In this document: piece after piece, positions 52,969 through 61,614 of the stretch
Layout of the letters: each line of letters opens with the position of its first letter
How positions within the stretch are numbered: the first letter of the stretch is position 1
Assembly: GCA_034430175.1 (NCBI GenBank)
Contig: DAOUFI010000003.1
Span: forward strand, 62,001-126,000
From: UBA6107 sp034430175
Lineage (GTDB): Bacteria; Chloroflexota; Anaerolineae; Anaerolineales; Anaerolineaceae
DNA: 64,000 nucleotides
Reading direction: 5' to 3'
Translations under genes and position numbers: made by a program
Notes under the pieces: model-generated
Databases searched by the model: none
The model's input: the letters and a program-made list of their open reading frames with translations, nothing else
What the model was told of the DNA's origin: nothing

Positions 52969-53724
52969 CTACTTTCGGGCGGCTTCTACAATTTTAATAA
53001 AGTCTGGCTTCAGACTGGCGCCTCCGACCAGGGCTCCGTCAATGTCAGACTGTGCGAAGAGTTCTGCCGCGTTGGCGGCGGTAACCGAACCGCCATACTG
53101 GATGCGTATACCCTGAGCAATGGCTGAACCCCATAACTGGGCCAGAGCCGGGCGGATGAAGTCACGGTGGACAGAGTTGGCACCTTCTGGTGTTGCTGCC
53201 TTTCCGGTACCGATCGCCCACACTGGCTCATAAGCTACGATGATCTGAGAAGCCTGGGCAGCATCGATTTCTTTCAAACCCTCCAGAACCTGACGGGTCA
53301 CAACATCCTTCGTTACTCCCGCTTCGTATTGAGTCAGTGTTTCTCCAATGCAAACGATTGGGGTCAGACCAATAGCCAGTGCCGCTTTGAGCTTCTTGTT
53401 AACGGTTTCGTCAGTCTCGGCAAAATATTGCCTTCGTTCCGAATGACCAATGATCACATACTGGCATAAATCCTTTACCATCTGGGGAGATACTTCCCCT
53501 GTGAAAGCGCCTGAAGCTTCCCAGTGCATATTTTGAGCTCCCAAGCCAATACCAGTTTCAGCCAACTGAGCGGAAAGCACCATCAGCGATGTAAACGGTG
53601 GACAGATCACCCTTTCCACTTCCGTAACATTCTTCAAGCCCGGCAGCAGCTCTTGAACCAGAGCGCTTGCCTGGTCAATGGTTTTGTTCATCTTCCAATT
53701 CCCTGCAACAACTGGTTTTCTCAT
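52969..53724 (-). CDS. tpiA: triosephosphate isomerase
   Basis: A 251-residue TIM barrel that interconverts dihydroxyacetone phosphate and glyceraldehyde-3-phosphate. The substrate Lys lies in AGNWKMNK, the electrophilic His in IIGHSERR, the catalytic Glu in VAYEPVWAIGTG, and the phosphate loop in YGGSV and GGASL. A GAGGG ribosome site precedes the ATG, and a TATTCT hexamer lies a short way upstream. Confidence 0.98.
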   Translation of the reverse strand: MRKPVVAGNWKMNKTIDQASALVQELLPGLKNVTEVERVICPPFTSLMVLSAQLAETGIGLGAQNMHWEASGAFTGEVSPQMVKDLCQYVIIGHSERRQYFAETDETVNKKLKAALAIGLTPIVCIGETLTQYEAGVTKDVVTRQVLEGLKEIDAAQASQIIVAYEPVWAIGTGKAATPEGANSVHRDFIRPALAQLWGSAIAQGIRIQYGGSVTAANAAELFAQSDIDGALVGGASLKPDFIKIVEAARK

Positions 53725-53813
53725 AGGACCCTCGTTAGAATAGATTAATGACCTGATTAAATACCCAGGTCAAAATGACATGGAAATCAATGCGAATTAT
53801 AGACGATTAAAAC

Positions 53814-53845
53814 AAAAGAGCGAGGGGTATTACCTCACTCTTTTT
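53814..53845 (-). terminator. terminator of the membrane GT2 gene
   Basis: AAAAGAGCGAGG at 53814-53825 pairs with CCTCACTCTTTT at 53833-53844 with one mismatch. Reading leftward it is followed by TGTTTT. Confidence 0.75.
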
Positions 53846-53851
53846 GTTGAA

Positions 53852-55336
53852 TTATATCTGCGTAGATTGAAGGCTTCTCTCGTGAGCCTTGAAATGCGCC
53901 CGCTCGATCGATTGCAGTAGACTTGCCCCTGAAACCAGAAGAAATGAAATGGCAGCGACGATCTGCCAGGTCGGGAAGGCAAAATTATGTTGCCAATACA
54001 AGTATAGAGAAGAGCCCAGGAGATAGAGGCACATGAGTAATTCCACGGCTGTGATCGGTGTGATCGGCAAGGCATAACTGTTCTTTACCCACTTTTCTCT
54101 GGTATCCGTCAAGTTATATTTTGGCGTCCGTTCAAACACACCCGGTTTCGAAGAAAAGCCGGTCAGGATCGCCCAGGTGCAGTTCACTGACATCCCCATA
54201 CCCAGCATAGAAAGAACAGGCAAGGTAGCCAGCCTTTTTAAGAAGCTAGGATTGAACTCGGATTTTGCCAATGAATACAGGCAGACAGGCCCCAGAAAGC
54301 CCAGCATGCTCCAACCGAACAGGGTCAGGAATTTCGGCGCCAACAAGGAGATCGGGAAGGTCAAGACCAGTGTGGTCAGGGTAGCCGCATAGGGCATGAA
54401 GAGCATTAGTAGATGAATAACACCCATCAGCTTGGTGGTGAATGGAATATCCGACTTTAGGAGCTTGGCCAACAGTTTTCGCGTGACCTGCAGGTTGCCT
54501 TTAACCCAGCGGACCTGCTGTTTCTTGAATGCGTCCATCTGCGCCGGCAGCTCTGACATGACGACGATATCCGGTGCGTAAATGTACTTCCATCCAGCTA
54601 TCTCGGTCCGGAAACTGAGGTCGATATCCTCGGTCAGGGTATCTCCCTGCCAGCCTCCAGCCTCTTCAATGGCTTTCACCCGCCACATACCAGCAGTTCC
54701 GTTGAATGACATCAATAAACCGGATCCAGCCCGCGCAGTCTGCTCAATGATGAAATGAGCGTCCAGTGCCATCCCGAGCAAATGTGTCACCAGGTTATAG
54801 CGGTTGTTAATGTGACCCCATCGGGTCTGGACAAATGCCACCTTTTCGTCCTGGAAAAATGGCACCACTTTCTTTAACCAATCTTTTTTGGGGAGGAAAT
54901 CAGCATCGAATACGGCAACGAACTCCCCAGTGGCATAATCCAGTCCTGCCTGCAAGGCACCAGCTTTATAGCCTTCGCGGTCATCACGGTGTAGTAGCAC
55001 CACGTTCTTGCCTTCCAACCGCAGCGAAGACACCATAGCAGCCACCACATCTTGGGTGGAATCAGTGGAGTCATCCAACACTTGAATCTGCAACTTATCT
55101 GCGGGATAATCCAGTGCGGTCGCAGCTTGCAACAAGCGTTTGACCATATACCGCTCATTAAAGATCGGCAATTGAATGGTCACATTCGGCCATTCCCGTT
55201 TCATCTCGGGTGTATTCACCCCCCAGACCTTCTTACGGTTAATCAAGTAAAGCAAGCTGAGCACCAAGCTGTTCATACTAAATATGAACAATAATACCAA
55301 ACTGATCGAATATAAGATTTTTAACGCGATGACCAT
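53852..55336 (-). CDS. processive GT2 glycosyltransferase, cellulose-synthase-like
   Basis: A 494-residue membrane glycosyltransferase. It has an N-terminal helix pair, then the cytosolic GT2 domain with the substrate motifs DDSTDST, DADFLP, TEDIDLSFRTEIAGW and QQVRW, the last being the QxxRW signature. Four or more C-terminal helices follow. Such enzymes polymerise or add sugars to lipids at the membrane. I start at ATG 55336, which has GGGAG upstream. A longer in-frame start at 55477 would add 47 polar residues unlike the family and overlap the rnpB promoter. No operon partner is nearby. Confidence 0.85.
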   Translation of the reverse strand: MVIALKILYSISLVLLFIFSMNSLVLSLLYLINRKKVWGVNTPEMKREWPNVTIQLPIFNERYMVKRLLQAATALDYPADKLQIQVLDDSTDSTQDVVAAMVSSLRLEGKNVVLLHRDDREGYKAGALQAGLDYATGEFVAVFDADFLPKKDWLKKVVPFFQDEKVAFVQTRWGHINNRYNLVTHLLGMALDAHFIIEQTARAGSGLLMSFNGTAGMWRVKAIEEAGGWQGDTLTEDIDLSFRTEIAGWKYIYAPDIVVMSELPAQMDAFKKQQVRWVKGNLQVTRKLLAKLLKSDIPFTTKLMGVIHLLMLFMPYAATLTTLVLTFPISLLAPKFLTLFGWSMLGFLGPVCLYSLAKSEFNPSFLKRLATLPVLSMLGMGMSVNCTWAILTGFSSKPGVFERTPKYNLTDTREKWVKNSYALPITPITAVELLMCLYLLGSSLYLYWQHNFAFPTWQIVAAISFLLVSGASLLQSIERAHFKAHERSLQSTQI

Positions 55337-55464
55337 GAGTAAAGCTCCCAAGAGTGTGAGTAACAATGACCGTCTAAAGATGCCGATTATACATCTCACA
55401 GAATTGGATGACGGTATCACATTAAATTGTTCTAATAAAAACAATGAATGGCATTTTTTGCGTG

Positions 55465-55493
55465 TTGACGTTTCCATCCTGAACAGGTATTAT
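55465..55493 (+). promoter_or_regulatory. promoter of rnpB
   Basis: TTGACG at 55465-55470, 17 bases, TATTAT at 55488-55493. The predicted start, 7 bases on, is at 55500, the first base of the P1 helix. Confidence 0.85.
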
Positions 55494-55499
55494 CATTCT

Positions 55500-55902
55500 G
55501 CCAGGTTGACCAGATGACCGCGAGACCTCAGTGTTTCGAGGAAAGTCCGTACTCCATAGAGCGCATCGCCGGGTAACACCCGGGGCGGGGATCCTTCGGG
55601 AGAACCTGCCAGACAGGGCCACAGAAACATACCGCCCGCAAGGGCAAGGGTGAAACGGCGGTTTAAGAGACCACCGGCGACCGCAGTAATGCGGCGGCCA
55701 GGCAACCCTCGATGGGAGCAAGGCCAAGCAGGGACAAGGTCCATCTTCGGATGGCGGGAAGCGGCTCGTTTTCCTTCAAGTTCCGGGTAGGCTGCTTGAG
55801 CTGAGCGGTAACGTTCAGCCTAGATAGATGGTCATCCTTTCAGGCAACGTGCTTCGGCAAACATGCCTGATCGACAGAATACGGCTTATCGGTCGACCTG
55901 GC
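55500..55902 (+). ncRNA. rnpB: RNase P RNA (bacterial type A)
   Basis: The catalytic RNA of RNase P, which matures tRNA 5' ends; about 403 bases. P1 forms between GCCAGGTTGACC at 55500 and GGTCGACCTGGC ending at 55902. The conserved core is clear: GAGGAAAGTCCG near 55547, the ACAGAAACATACCGCC region, GGGTGAAACGGCGG, GGGTAGGCTGCTTGAG, CTAGATAGATGG, and GACAGAATACGGCTTAT near the 3' end. A run of T follows P1 and probably ends transcription. The convergent feoC stop is at 55917. Confidence 0.96.
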
Positions 55903-55916
55903 GTCTTTTTTCCACC

Positions 55917-56162
55917 TTATTCACTTACCTCATATTGCCAGAGCTGCGTCACACCATTCCCCTTTTTATGATCACAGGTGGAAGAAAACAGACATCCCGA
56001 ACAACCATCACGGCATGATTCATATTGCTTGACCACCCCACTCTTTTGAAGATGTTCGATCATCACTTCCACCAATTGTGGAGTGGTGTTTAATCTCCTT
56101 GCCAACTGGTTTACTTCTAGCGTACCCCCTTTTTTGATCTCATCCATCAACAATCCAAACAT
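55917..56162 (-). CDS. feoC: FeoC-like winged-helix protein
   Basis: An 81-residue protein. The N-terminal 55 residues form a winged-helix fold (LEVNQLARRLNTTPQLVEVMIEHLQ), and the C-terminal segment has clustered cysteines (CRDGCSGCLFSSTC) that could bind a metal or an iron-sulfur cluster. It lies 1 bp after feoB with a GGAGG ribosome site. FeoC-type proteins regulate or stabilise FeoB in some bacteria, so I infer the same here. Confidence 0.85.
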   Translation of the reverse strand: MFGLLMDEIKKGGTLEVNQLARRLNTTPQLVEVMIEHLQKSGVVKQYESCRDGCSGCLFSSTCDHKKGNGVTQLWQYEVSE

Positions 56163-56163
56163 G

Positions 56164-58209
56164 TCAACCTCCCATCGCCAGAGCCAGGTGATAGACTAAC
56201 GCTCCCGCGGAAATGGAAAGCACCAGGTACATGCCGATGCTGACCAGCGGCCATTTCCACGATCCGGTTTCCTGTTTGATAACAGCAATGGTCGCCATGC
56301 AGGGAATGAACAACATGGTCACTACTAAAAAAGACAACGCCGAAGCCGGGCAGTACGTTGCCGCCAGCATCTGGGTTAGACCGGCATCGGAGGAACCTCC
56401 AAACAGCACACCCAACGTGGCAACAGCATTTTCTTTAGCCGGGAAGGAAGTGAGCAAAGCGACTGTCATGCGCCAATCGAAGCCGAGAATTTTTCCGGCA
56501 GGTTCAAGGAATTTGCCCACCTGGGCAAGATAGCTTGTATTCAGTTCACCACCTGGAAAATAGGACAGCGCCCAGATTAGCGCGGACACCATCAGGATCA
56601 CCGTACCAGCTTTCTTAATAAATGATAGTGACCGCTGCCACACAAGTAAACCAACTGTCCGCGAGTTAGGGATGTGATACAAAGGCATCTCCATGATGAA
56701 TGCTGAACGCTCGCCTTTGAAGATGAGCTTGTTTAACAAAACCCCCATAACCACCAATAAAACCAGGGAGAGCAGTACCAACCCCCAGGATACGAAGATC
56801 GCATTGCTTCCGAAGAAAGCTGGAGCCAGAAACGCGACCACTGCCATCCTGGCGGTACAAGGGATCAGCGGTGCGATCAAAATGGTAAGCAACCTCGCTG
56901 GCCACGAATCGATCACGCGTGTACCCATCACAGCCGGAACATTGCAGCCAAACCCGAGAAAGAGCGGCAAGAAGGATTTTCCATGCAACCCCATCATGTG
57001 CATGATGTTATCCATCACGTAAGCCGCGCGAGCCATATATCCAATATCTTCCAAGAAACCAAAAGACGCGAAGAAAATAATCAGGATCGGCAGAAAGGTG
57101 ATCACTGATCCCACCCCTTTGACCACACCATCCGCCAGTAATCCACTCAACCATGCAGGTGCGTCTGAGAGAATCTCCTTAACCCATTCCGCCGATTTAA
57201 CCACTACATTTGCTTCTAACCATTTTTGAAGCGGCGCGCCAATGGTGAACGTCAACCAGAATACGAATCCTAAAATTAGCGCCAACAATACCAATCCCCA
57301 GACCGGATGCGTGGCAACCCGGTCCAGACGTTCAGTCACACCAATCTGCCCTACTTTTGGCCGCATCACCGCTGCGCGGATAATCTTACCAATCCACTCA
57401 TACCGGCTTGAAGCGATTTGCACCATAGCGCTGTCGTTACGAGCCAAAATCTTGTGTAACTCTTGCCAAGCATCTTCTGATAAGGCCGATTTTGCCAGTC
57501 TTGTGATCTCCACATCGCCTTCCAGCAATTTGAGCGCTGCCCACTCGATGGGATAGATCTCGGGTAAATGACCAACAAGGATCTCCTGGATGGCAACCTG
57601 TTCATTAACGATTTCCAATGGAAGTTTCGGTGACATCCCTGCGCAGCGTTTAGGGCTGTTCATCATCTCGATAGTAACATGCATCAGCTCTTTTACCCCT
57701 TGCGCCTTTGTGGCCGTGATGGCTACCACCGGGATGTTCAGTTCATGTTCCAGTGCGATCGGATCGACCCTGACTCCTTCGTGTTCGGCTACATCCATCA
57801 TATTCAATGCAAGTACAACTGGAACCGGTAATCCGACCAATTCAGAGACAAGATACAGACTTCTTTCAAGATTGGCAGCGCTCACCACGGCAATCACCGC
57901 AGATGGCTTTTCGCGCAAGATATACTCCCTGGCAATCACCTCTTCTGGTGAATTGGCAGTCAGACTGTATGTACCGGGTAAATCAATAAGGTTGAATTGG
58001 CTCCCGTTGAATGAAAAAACACCACTACGCTGTTCAACCGTTTTCCCGGGCCAATTTCCTACATGCTGATTCAATCCCGTGAGTAAGTTAAAGAGGGTTG
58101 ATTTCCCCATGTTGGGTTGACCAGCCAATGCAATTGTTTTCAATCCAATGAATGCTTGCTCCTGTTTTCCCCCGTTAGTAATCGGCATCGGTGAATGACA
58201 ATCACTCAT
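56164..58209 (-). CDS. feoB: ferrous iron transporter FeoB
   Basis: A 681-residue iron(II) transporter. The N-terminal G domain has GQPNMGKSTLFN, DLPGTYSL and NMMD. A helical linker follows and then the membrane part with two Gate-type domains (FLPILIIFFASFGFLEDIGYM; NSRTVGLLVW). I start at ATG 58209, overlapping feoA by 8 bp with a GGTGGA ribosome site; an in-frame TTG at 58224 is less likely. It is in the feoA-feoB-feoC operon opposite a DtxR-type regulator gene. Confidence 0.96.
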   Translation of the reverse strand: MSDCHSPMPITNGGKQEQAFIGLKTIALAGQPNMGKSTLFNLLTGLNQHVGNWPGKTVEQRSGVFSFNGSQFNLIDLPGTYSLTANSPEEVIAREYILREKPSAVIAVVSAANLERSLYLVSELVGLPVPVVLALNMMDVAEHEGVRVDPIALEHELNIPVVAITATKAQGVKELMHVTIEMMNSPKRCAGMSPKLPLEIVNEQVAIQEILVGHLPEIYPIEWAALKLLEGDVEITRLAKSALSEDAWQELHKILARNDSAMVQIASSRYEWIGKIIRAAVMRPKVGQIGVTERLDRVATHPVWGLVLLALILGFVFWLTFTIGAPLQKWLEANVVVKSAEWVKEILSDAPAWLSGLLADGVVKGVGSVITFLPILIIFFASFGFLEDIGYMARAAYVMDNIMHMMGLHGKSFLPLFLGFGCNVPAVMGTRVIDSWPARLLTILIAPLIPCTARMAVVAFLAPAFFGSNAIFVSWGLVLLSLVLLVVMGVLLNKLIFKGERSAFIMEMPLYHIPNSRTVGLLVWQRSLSFIKKAGTVILMVSALIWALSYFPGGELNTSYLAQVGKFLEPAGKILGFDWRMTVALLTSFPAKENAVATLGVLFGGSSDAGLTQMLAATYCPASALSFLVVTMLFIPCMATIAVIKQETGSWKWPLVSIGMYLVLSISAGALVYHLALAMGG

Positions 58210-58453
58210 TCTTCCACCGATCAACCTTGATCTTTTCTGCTTCTCCCCTACCTATCGCTACTTTTGTACCCCTGACTTTAACGATCATCGGACCGCGGCC
58301 AAAATTCTGCATGATCTCAATATCAACTCCCGGTGTGAACCCAAGTGAAGTCAAACGACGATTAAGTTCATTCCCTTCGTGAAGCGAATTGATGGTTACC
58401 TTTTCTCCTTCATGGATCTGGGAGAGCTTTTTTTGATCGCTCGCTTTCAACAT
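58202..58453 (-). CDS. feoA: FeoA protein
   Basis: An 83-residue SH3-like protein that supports FeoB. The central pattern RRLTSLGFTPGVDIEIMQNFGRGPMIVKVRGTKVAI-type core is visible (shown in part: LNRRLTSLGFTPGVDIEI). I chose ATG 58453 because GGAGG lies at the right distance; the in-frame TTG at 58468 falls before the ribosome site. Its 3' end overlaps feoB. Confidence 0.92.
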   Translation of the reverse strand: MLKASDQKKLSQIHEGEKVTINSLHEGNELNRRLTSLGFTPGVDIEIMQNFGRGPMIVKVRGTKVAIGRGEAEKIKVDRWKNE

Positions 58454-58472
58454 TGCATCCTCCAGCAAAGAG

Positions 58473-58524
58473 TTGATATAATGAATATCAACACGGCTAA
58501 ATTACATGTGTTAGTATATGCTAA
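58473..58524. promoter_or_regulatory. two candidate operators between feoA and the DtxR-type gene
   Basis: A perfect 7-bp inverted repeat TTGATAT/ATATCAA with a 5-base spacer lies at 58473-58491. A second, near-palindromic TTAGTATATGCTAA lies at 58511-58524, with half-sites TTAG and CTAA as in DtxR/IdeR boxes. A direct repeat ATATTAAT (58531 and 58544) lies further right. The region is AT-rich and shared by divergent genes. Confidence 0.6.
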
Positions 58525-58581
58525 TAATTTATATTAATCAAGCATATTAATGATGATAAAATAATTTTCAGACAAATAAAA

Positions 58582-59244
58582 ATGACAGATCAGATCAAAC
58601 CCAGTCAGACAATCGAAGACTATCTATCGTTGCTCTATGTGATTGAAAGGGACAATGAGCCAATCGTTGGAGCACGTCTGGCTGAACTACTCGAAGTCAC
58701 ACCTCCGACCGTCACCAATACCCTCAAACGAATGGTTCGCGATGGCCTGATTACCATGGACGAAACCGGCACGCACCTCACCGAAGTCGGTTGGTCCAAC
58801 GCAAAGATGGTCGTCCGGAAACACATGCTTATGGAATGGATGGTAGAACGAATGTTGCCCTGGTCCAGGCTACACGCTGAGGCGCACAACCTGGAACATG
58901 CCATTTCTGAAGACGCTGAAAACGCCCTTGATGACGAATTGGGGCATCCCAAAACCTGTCCCCACGGTAACCCCCTCCCAGGATATGATGACATCGTCAA
59001 AGATTGGCTGCCATTAACCCAAATTGATCCTGGAAAAAAGGTAACAATTCGTCGTATACACGAACTGGCCGAGCAAAATTCTCAATTGATGGATTACCTT
59101 GAAAAGAGCGGCATTTTAATTGGTCAGGAAGTCACCTTGAAAGAGATCCTGGCTTTTAACCACACACTCACAATCATTGTAAAAGAAAAAGAAGTGATCC
59201 TGGGGTTTACAGTCGCGCGATATATTTTTGTCGAACCAGAATAA
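58582..59244 (+). CDS. DtxR/MntR-family metal-dependent repressor
   Basis: A 220-residue regulator. The N-terminal winged helix reads TIEDYLSLLYVIERD and VTPPTVTNTLKRMVRDGLI (the recognition helix). The metal-binding and dimer domain contains RLHAEAHNLEHAISEDAENAL, HPKTCPHGNPLP and a C-terminal FeoA-like SH3 domain (about residues 150-218). Ligands of the DtxR type (His, Glu and the single Cys of CPHG) are visible. It is divergent from feoABC and probably represses it when iron or manganese is plentiful; the metal is uncertain. Confidence 0.92.
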   Translation: MTDQIKPSQTIEDYLSLLYVIERDNEPIVGARLAELLEVTPPTVTNTLKRMVRDGLITMDETGTHLTEVGWSNAKMVVRKHMLMEWMVERMLPWSRLHAEAHNLEHAISEDAENALDDELGHPKTCPHGNPLPGYDDIVKDWLPLTQIDPGKKVTIRRIHELAEQNSQLMDYLEKSGILIGQEVTLKEILAFNHTLTIIVKEKEVILGFTVARYIFVEPE

Positions 59245-59249
59245 AAAAA

Positions 59250-59276
59250 GGAACTGGGCGGAATCGTCCCTGTTCC
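59250..59276. terminator. hairpin between DtxR-type gene and response-regulator gene
   Basis: GGAAC at 59250-59254 and GTTCC at 59272-59276 enclose an imperfect inner stem (GGG/CCC). Read leftward it is followed by a run of T, so it ends the minus-strand gene. It may also act on the plus strand. Confidence 0.7.
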
Positions 59277-59284
59277 CTATTTCC

Positions 59285-60508
59285 TCATGATAATTTGCCG
59301 CGTAATTGCTTTCGTATAAGATCAAGTGTGGGTTCGCTGTGATCTGCCATTTTTGGTTCCATTTGACTCGAGCTGATCTTGTACGCCAGAGCTGCGATAG
59401 CCATGCTCGTATCCGATTTCGGAGCGATCTCAAGGTAAGGAGTACCCTGGTTGATCGCCTTGATCATGTTTTTACCGTCATACGGGATCTCAACCAGGAT
59501 GCTCTTTTTCAGGCTCTCACTAATTTGCTCTCTTGTAAACGAAGCCACCGGGCTGATCTGATTCAGGATCACCTGGACCTTCCCTGGGGGAAAACCTATG
59601 TCATTGAATACTTTAATCGCCTGGTACGCTGCATTTACTGAAGCAAGGTCAGGAGAAATGACCAACAAAATGATATCGGAACGTTCAAGAATCGCAAGAG
59701 TTTGATCGGTCAGATGACTACCGTTATCGATTACCAGGTAAGGCGCGAGCGATGCCACTCCTGACCAGACCAGGTCGATTGTTCGCGTGGTAACCAATTC
59801 CAACTCCTCGATAGAGACCGGGGCTGGCATCAATAAAACGCCTGAACTATGTCTGAGGAGCATATTGCTTAAGGTCGAATCATCCAACGTCGCTTCCGCC
59901 CAATCACTTATAGAAGCAATCGTCGATACAGGTTTCAAGTTCATCATCAAAGCGCATTGTCCAACACCCATTGCCATATCCCATAAACAGGTTTCGATCC
60001 CCCAAAGTTTCGAAATCGCCTCTGCCAGGTTCACTGCGATGGATGACACTCCTACACCACCACGTAAGCTGAAAACCGAGATTGATCTGGCGGATATTTC
60101 CGTGATGGTTGAGTCATCAGCGTGTTTACGAGCCAGCAACGCTTTTACGCGTAACTCCAGTTCAGCCACACCCACAGTCTTTCCCAAATAATCATCAGCG
60201 CCGGCCTCAAGGCCCTGGATCTTATCGCGAATATCCACGTGGCTGGTAAGTAGAATGATCGGGATATCCTTCGTTTTCTCGTCATTCTTCAATTGATGGA
60301 TGAACTCATAACCATCCATTCCAGGCATGGATACGTCAGAAATGATCAGGTCGGGAACTTCAATGACCGTTTTAATCCATTCCATGGCCTTAATTGGATT
60401 ATCAAAAGCAGTCACATCATATCCGAGTCGAATTAATACTGCCTTCACTTTGTAAAGAGTGATTTCGCTATCTTCAACAATTAAGATATGATCTTTTTCG
60501 TGTGTCAT
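59285..60508 (-). CDS. response regulator fused to a CpaE/MinD-like domain (second copy)
   Basis: A 407-residue fusion. The receiver domain (1-125) has the acceptor Asp58 (LIISDVSMPGMDG) and Lys110. A linker follows and then a MinD-like domain (about 140-385). Its Walker A position is LRGGVGVSS (148-156), again lacking the signature lysine. The overall architecture equals the protein at 39230-40384. It lies 40 bp after an Hpt gene, so it may receive a phosphate through that protein. The tail ends in basic residues (LRGKLS). Confidence 0.88.
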   Translation of the reverse strand: MTHEKDHILIVEDSEITLYKVKAVLIRLGYDVTAFDNPIKAMEWIKTVIEVPDLIISDVSMPGMDGYEFIHQLKNDEKTKDIPIILLTSHVDIRDKIQGLEAGADDYLGKTVGVAELELRVKALLARKHADDSTITEISARSISVFSLRGGVGVSSIAVNLAEAISKLWGIETCLWDMAMGVGQCALMMNLKPVSTIASISDWAEATLDDSTLSNMLLRHSSGVLLMPAPVSIEELELVTTRTIDLVWSGVASLAPYLVIDNGSHLTDQTLAILERSDIILLVISPDLASVNAAYQAIKVFNDIGFPPGKVQVILNQISPVASFTREQISESLKKSILVEIPYDGKNMIKAINQGTPYLEIAPKSDTSMAIAALAYKISSSQMEPKMADHSEPTLDLIRKQLRGKLS

Positions 60509-60548
60509 AGGTTTCTACCCTATTCTTTATACATTAATAGGTACCTGA

Positions 60549-60929
60549 TTACAATCGCTCTCTTAAGTCCATTTCCACCTGTGCGTAGATGCTTTCGATT
60601 TGCTCAAATTGCTTGCTGATTTCATCAATTTTTCCAATTTTGATCAATTCTTCGATCATCTTGCAAGTTTTTGAAATACCTACAATCCCCACTGATGCGC
60701 TGCTACCTTTCAAACTATGAACGTGAGCCTTCAAAGATTCAAGATCATTTTCAAGCAGATCTTTCTTAATCCTGGCAATCATGGGTGGGGTATTAGCAAG
60801 GTAAATTGCGATCAACTCCCTGATCGTCGATTCGCCTTCTTCCCCCATAAAATCCTTAATTTCCTGCATAACCGATTCGTCGATATATTCCGAGCGAAAA
60901 TCAGTTTTTACTTCCAAAAGAGTGAACAT
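60549..60929 (-). CDS. Hpt-domain phosphotransfer protein
   Basis: A 126-residue single Hpt domain. The phosphoaccepting His71 is in HSLKGSSASVG. The rest is helical, as expected of a four-helix bundle. I start at ATG 60929, with a GGAGG ribosome site; an in-frame TTG at 60941 lies before this site. It probably carries phosphate to the receiver domain of the neighbouring fusion protein, since no hybrid kinase is nearby. Confidence 0.88.
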   Translation of the reverse strand: MFTLLEVKTDFRSEYIDESVMQEIKDFMGEEGESTIRELIAIYLANTPPMIARIKKDLLENDLESLKAHVHSLKGSSASVGIVGISKTCKMIEELIKIGKIDEISKQFEQIESIYAQVEMDLRERL

Positions 60930-60950
60930 GAGAACCTCCAATAATCTGAA

Positions 60951-60959
60951 CTTATAACA
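60951..60959 (-). promoter_or_regulatory. extended -10 promoter of the Hpt gene
   Basis: On the minus strand TG, one base, then TATAAG (60956-60951) form an extended -10. The ATG at 60929 follows. Confidence 0.5.
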
Positions 60960-61077
60960 GTAATTCTAAGGTGCATTAATTGTAACTATCTAGTAATATG
61001 CTATCATAATAATGGCAATTATCACCCGTACAAAATCGCAAACTCTAAAACTTTTATATGAATTTAACTGGAGAAAA

Positions 61078-61614
61078 TCACTGGAATAAAGACACCACTG
61101 TCGCGCCTCCATAGGCAAAGGCTGCCATCTTGATCGTTTTTCCCACCAATGTCCAGATCAAAAATCGCCATACCGGCATTTTTAATGCTCCCGCGACCAT
61201 TCCCGCAATATCGAAAAGAGGATTGGGGATGATCGCCAGAAGAAAAATCGTTATATCCCCATATTTCTTCATCCATGTGCAAATCCGGTCATACCATACT
61301 TTATTCTCAATGACTCCCTGCCCACCAAAGCCCAGTAAATAACCTGACATTTCTCCCAGAGCTGCTCCGCTACCCGCAGCGAGCGCAACACCCAACGGGT
61401 TAAAAACGGTTCCCATTGCGGAAGTTATAATTACTCCCGGCACAGGCAAAATAATTGAAGCGTTTGACAGCAGCGAAACAAGGAAAATTCCGGGATATCC
61501 AAAAATCCCAAACCTGGAGACTTGATCTCGATAAATAAAAAGAACAACTGAACCACCAAGCACAAGGATCAAAATGACACCGCGCAAGAGGTTCAGTTGC
61601 CACTTTTTATTCAT
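61078..61614 (-). CDS. VTT (SNARE-associated/DedA-like) membrane protein
   Basis: A 178-residue polytopic protein with about five hydrophobic segments. The re-entrant loop motif is seen in NASIILPVPGVIITSAMG and the second half has GMVAGALKMPVWRFLIWTLVGKT, patterns of the VTT/DedA group (YqaA-like subgroup). Relatives are lipid scramblases or flippases, some for undecaprenyl phosphate. It overlaps udk by 4 bp, so they are co-translated, but no common function is clear. Confidence 0.87.
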   Translation of the reverse strand: MNKKWQLNLLRGVILILVLGGSVVLFIYRDQVSRFGIFGYPGIFLVSLLSNASIILPVPGVIITSAMGTVFNPLGVALAAGSGAALGEMSGYLLGFGGQGVIENKVWYDRICTWMKKYGDITIFLLAIIPNPLFDIAGMVAGALKMPVWRFLIWTLVGKTIKMAAFAYGGATVVSLFQ

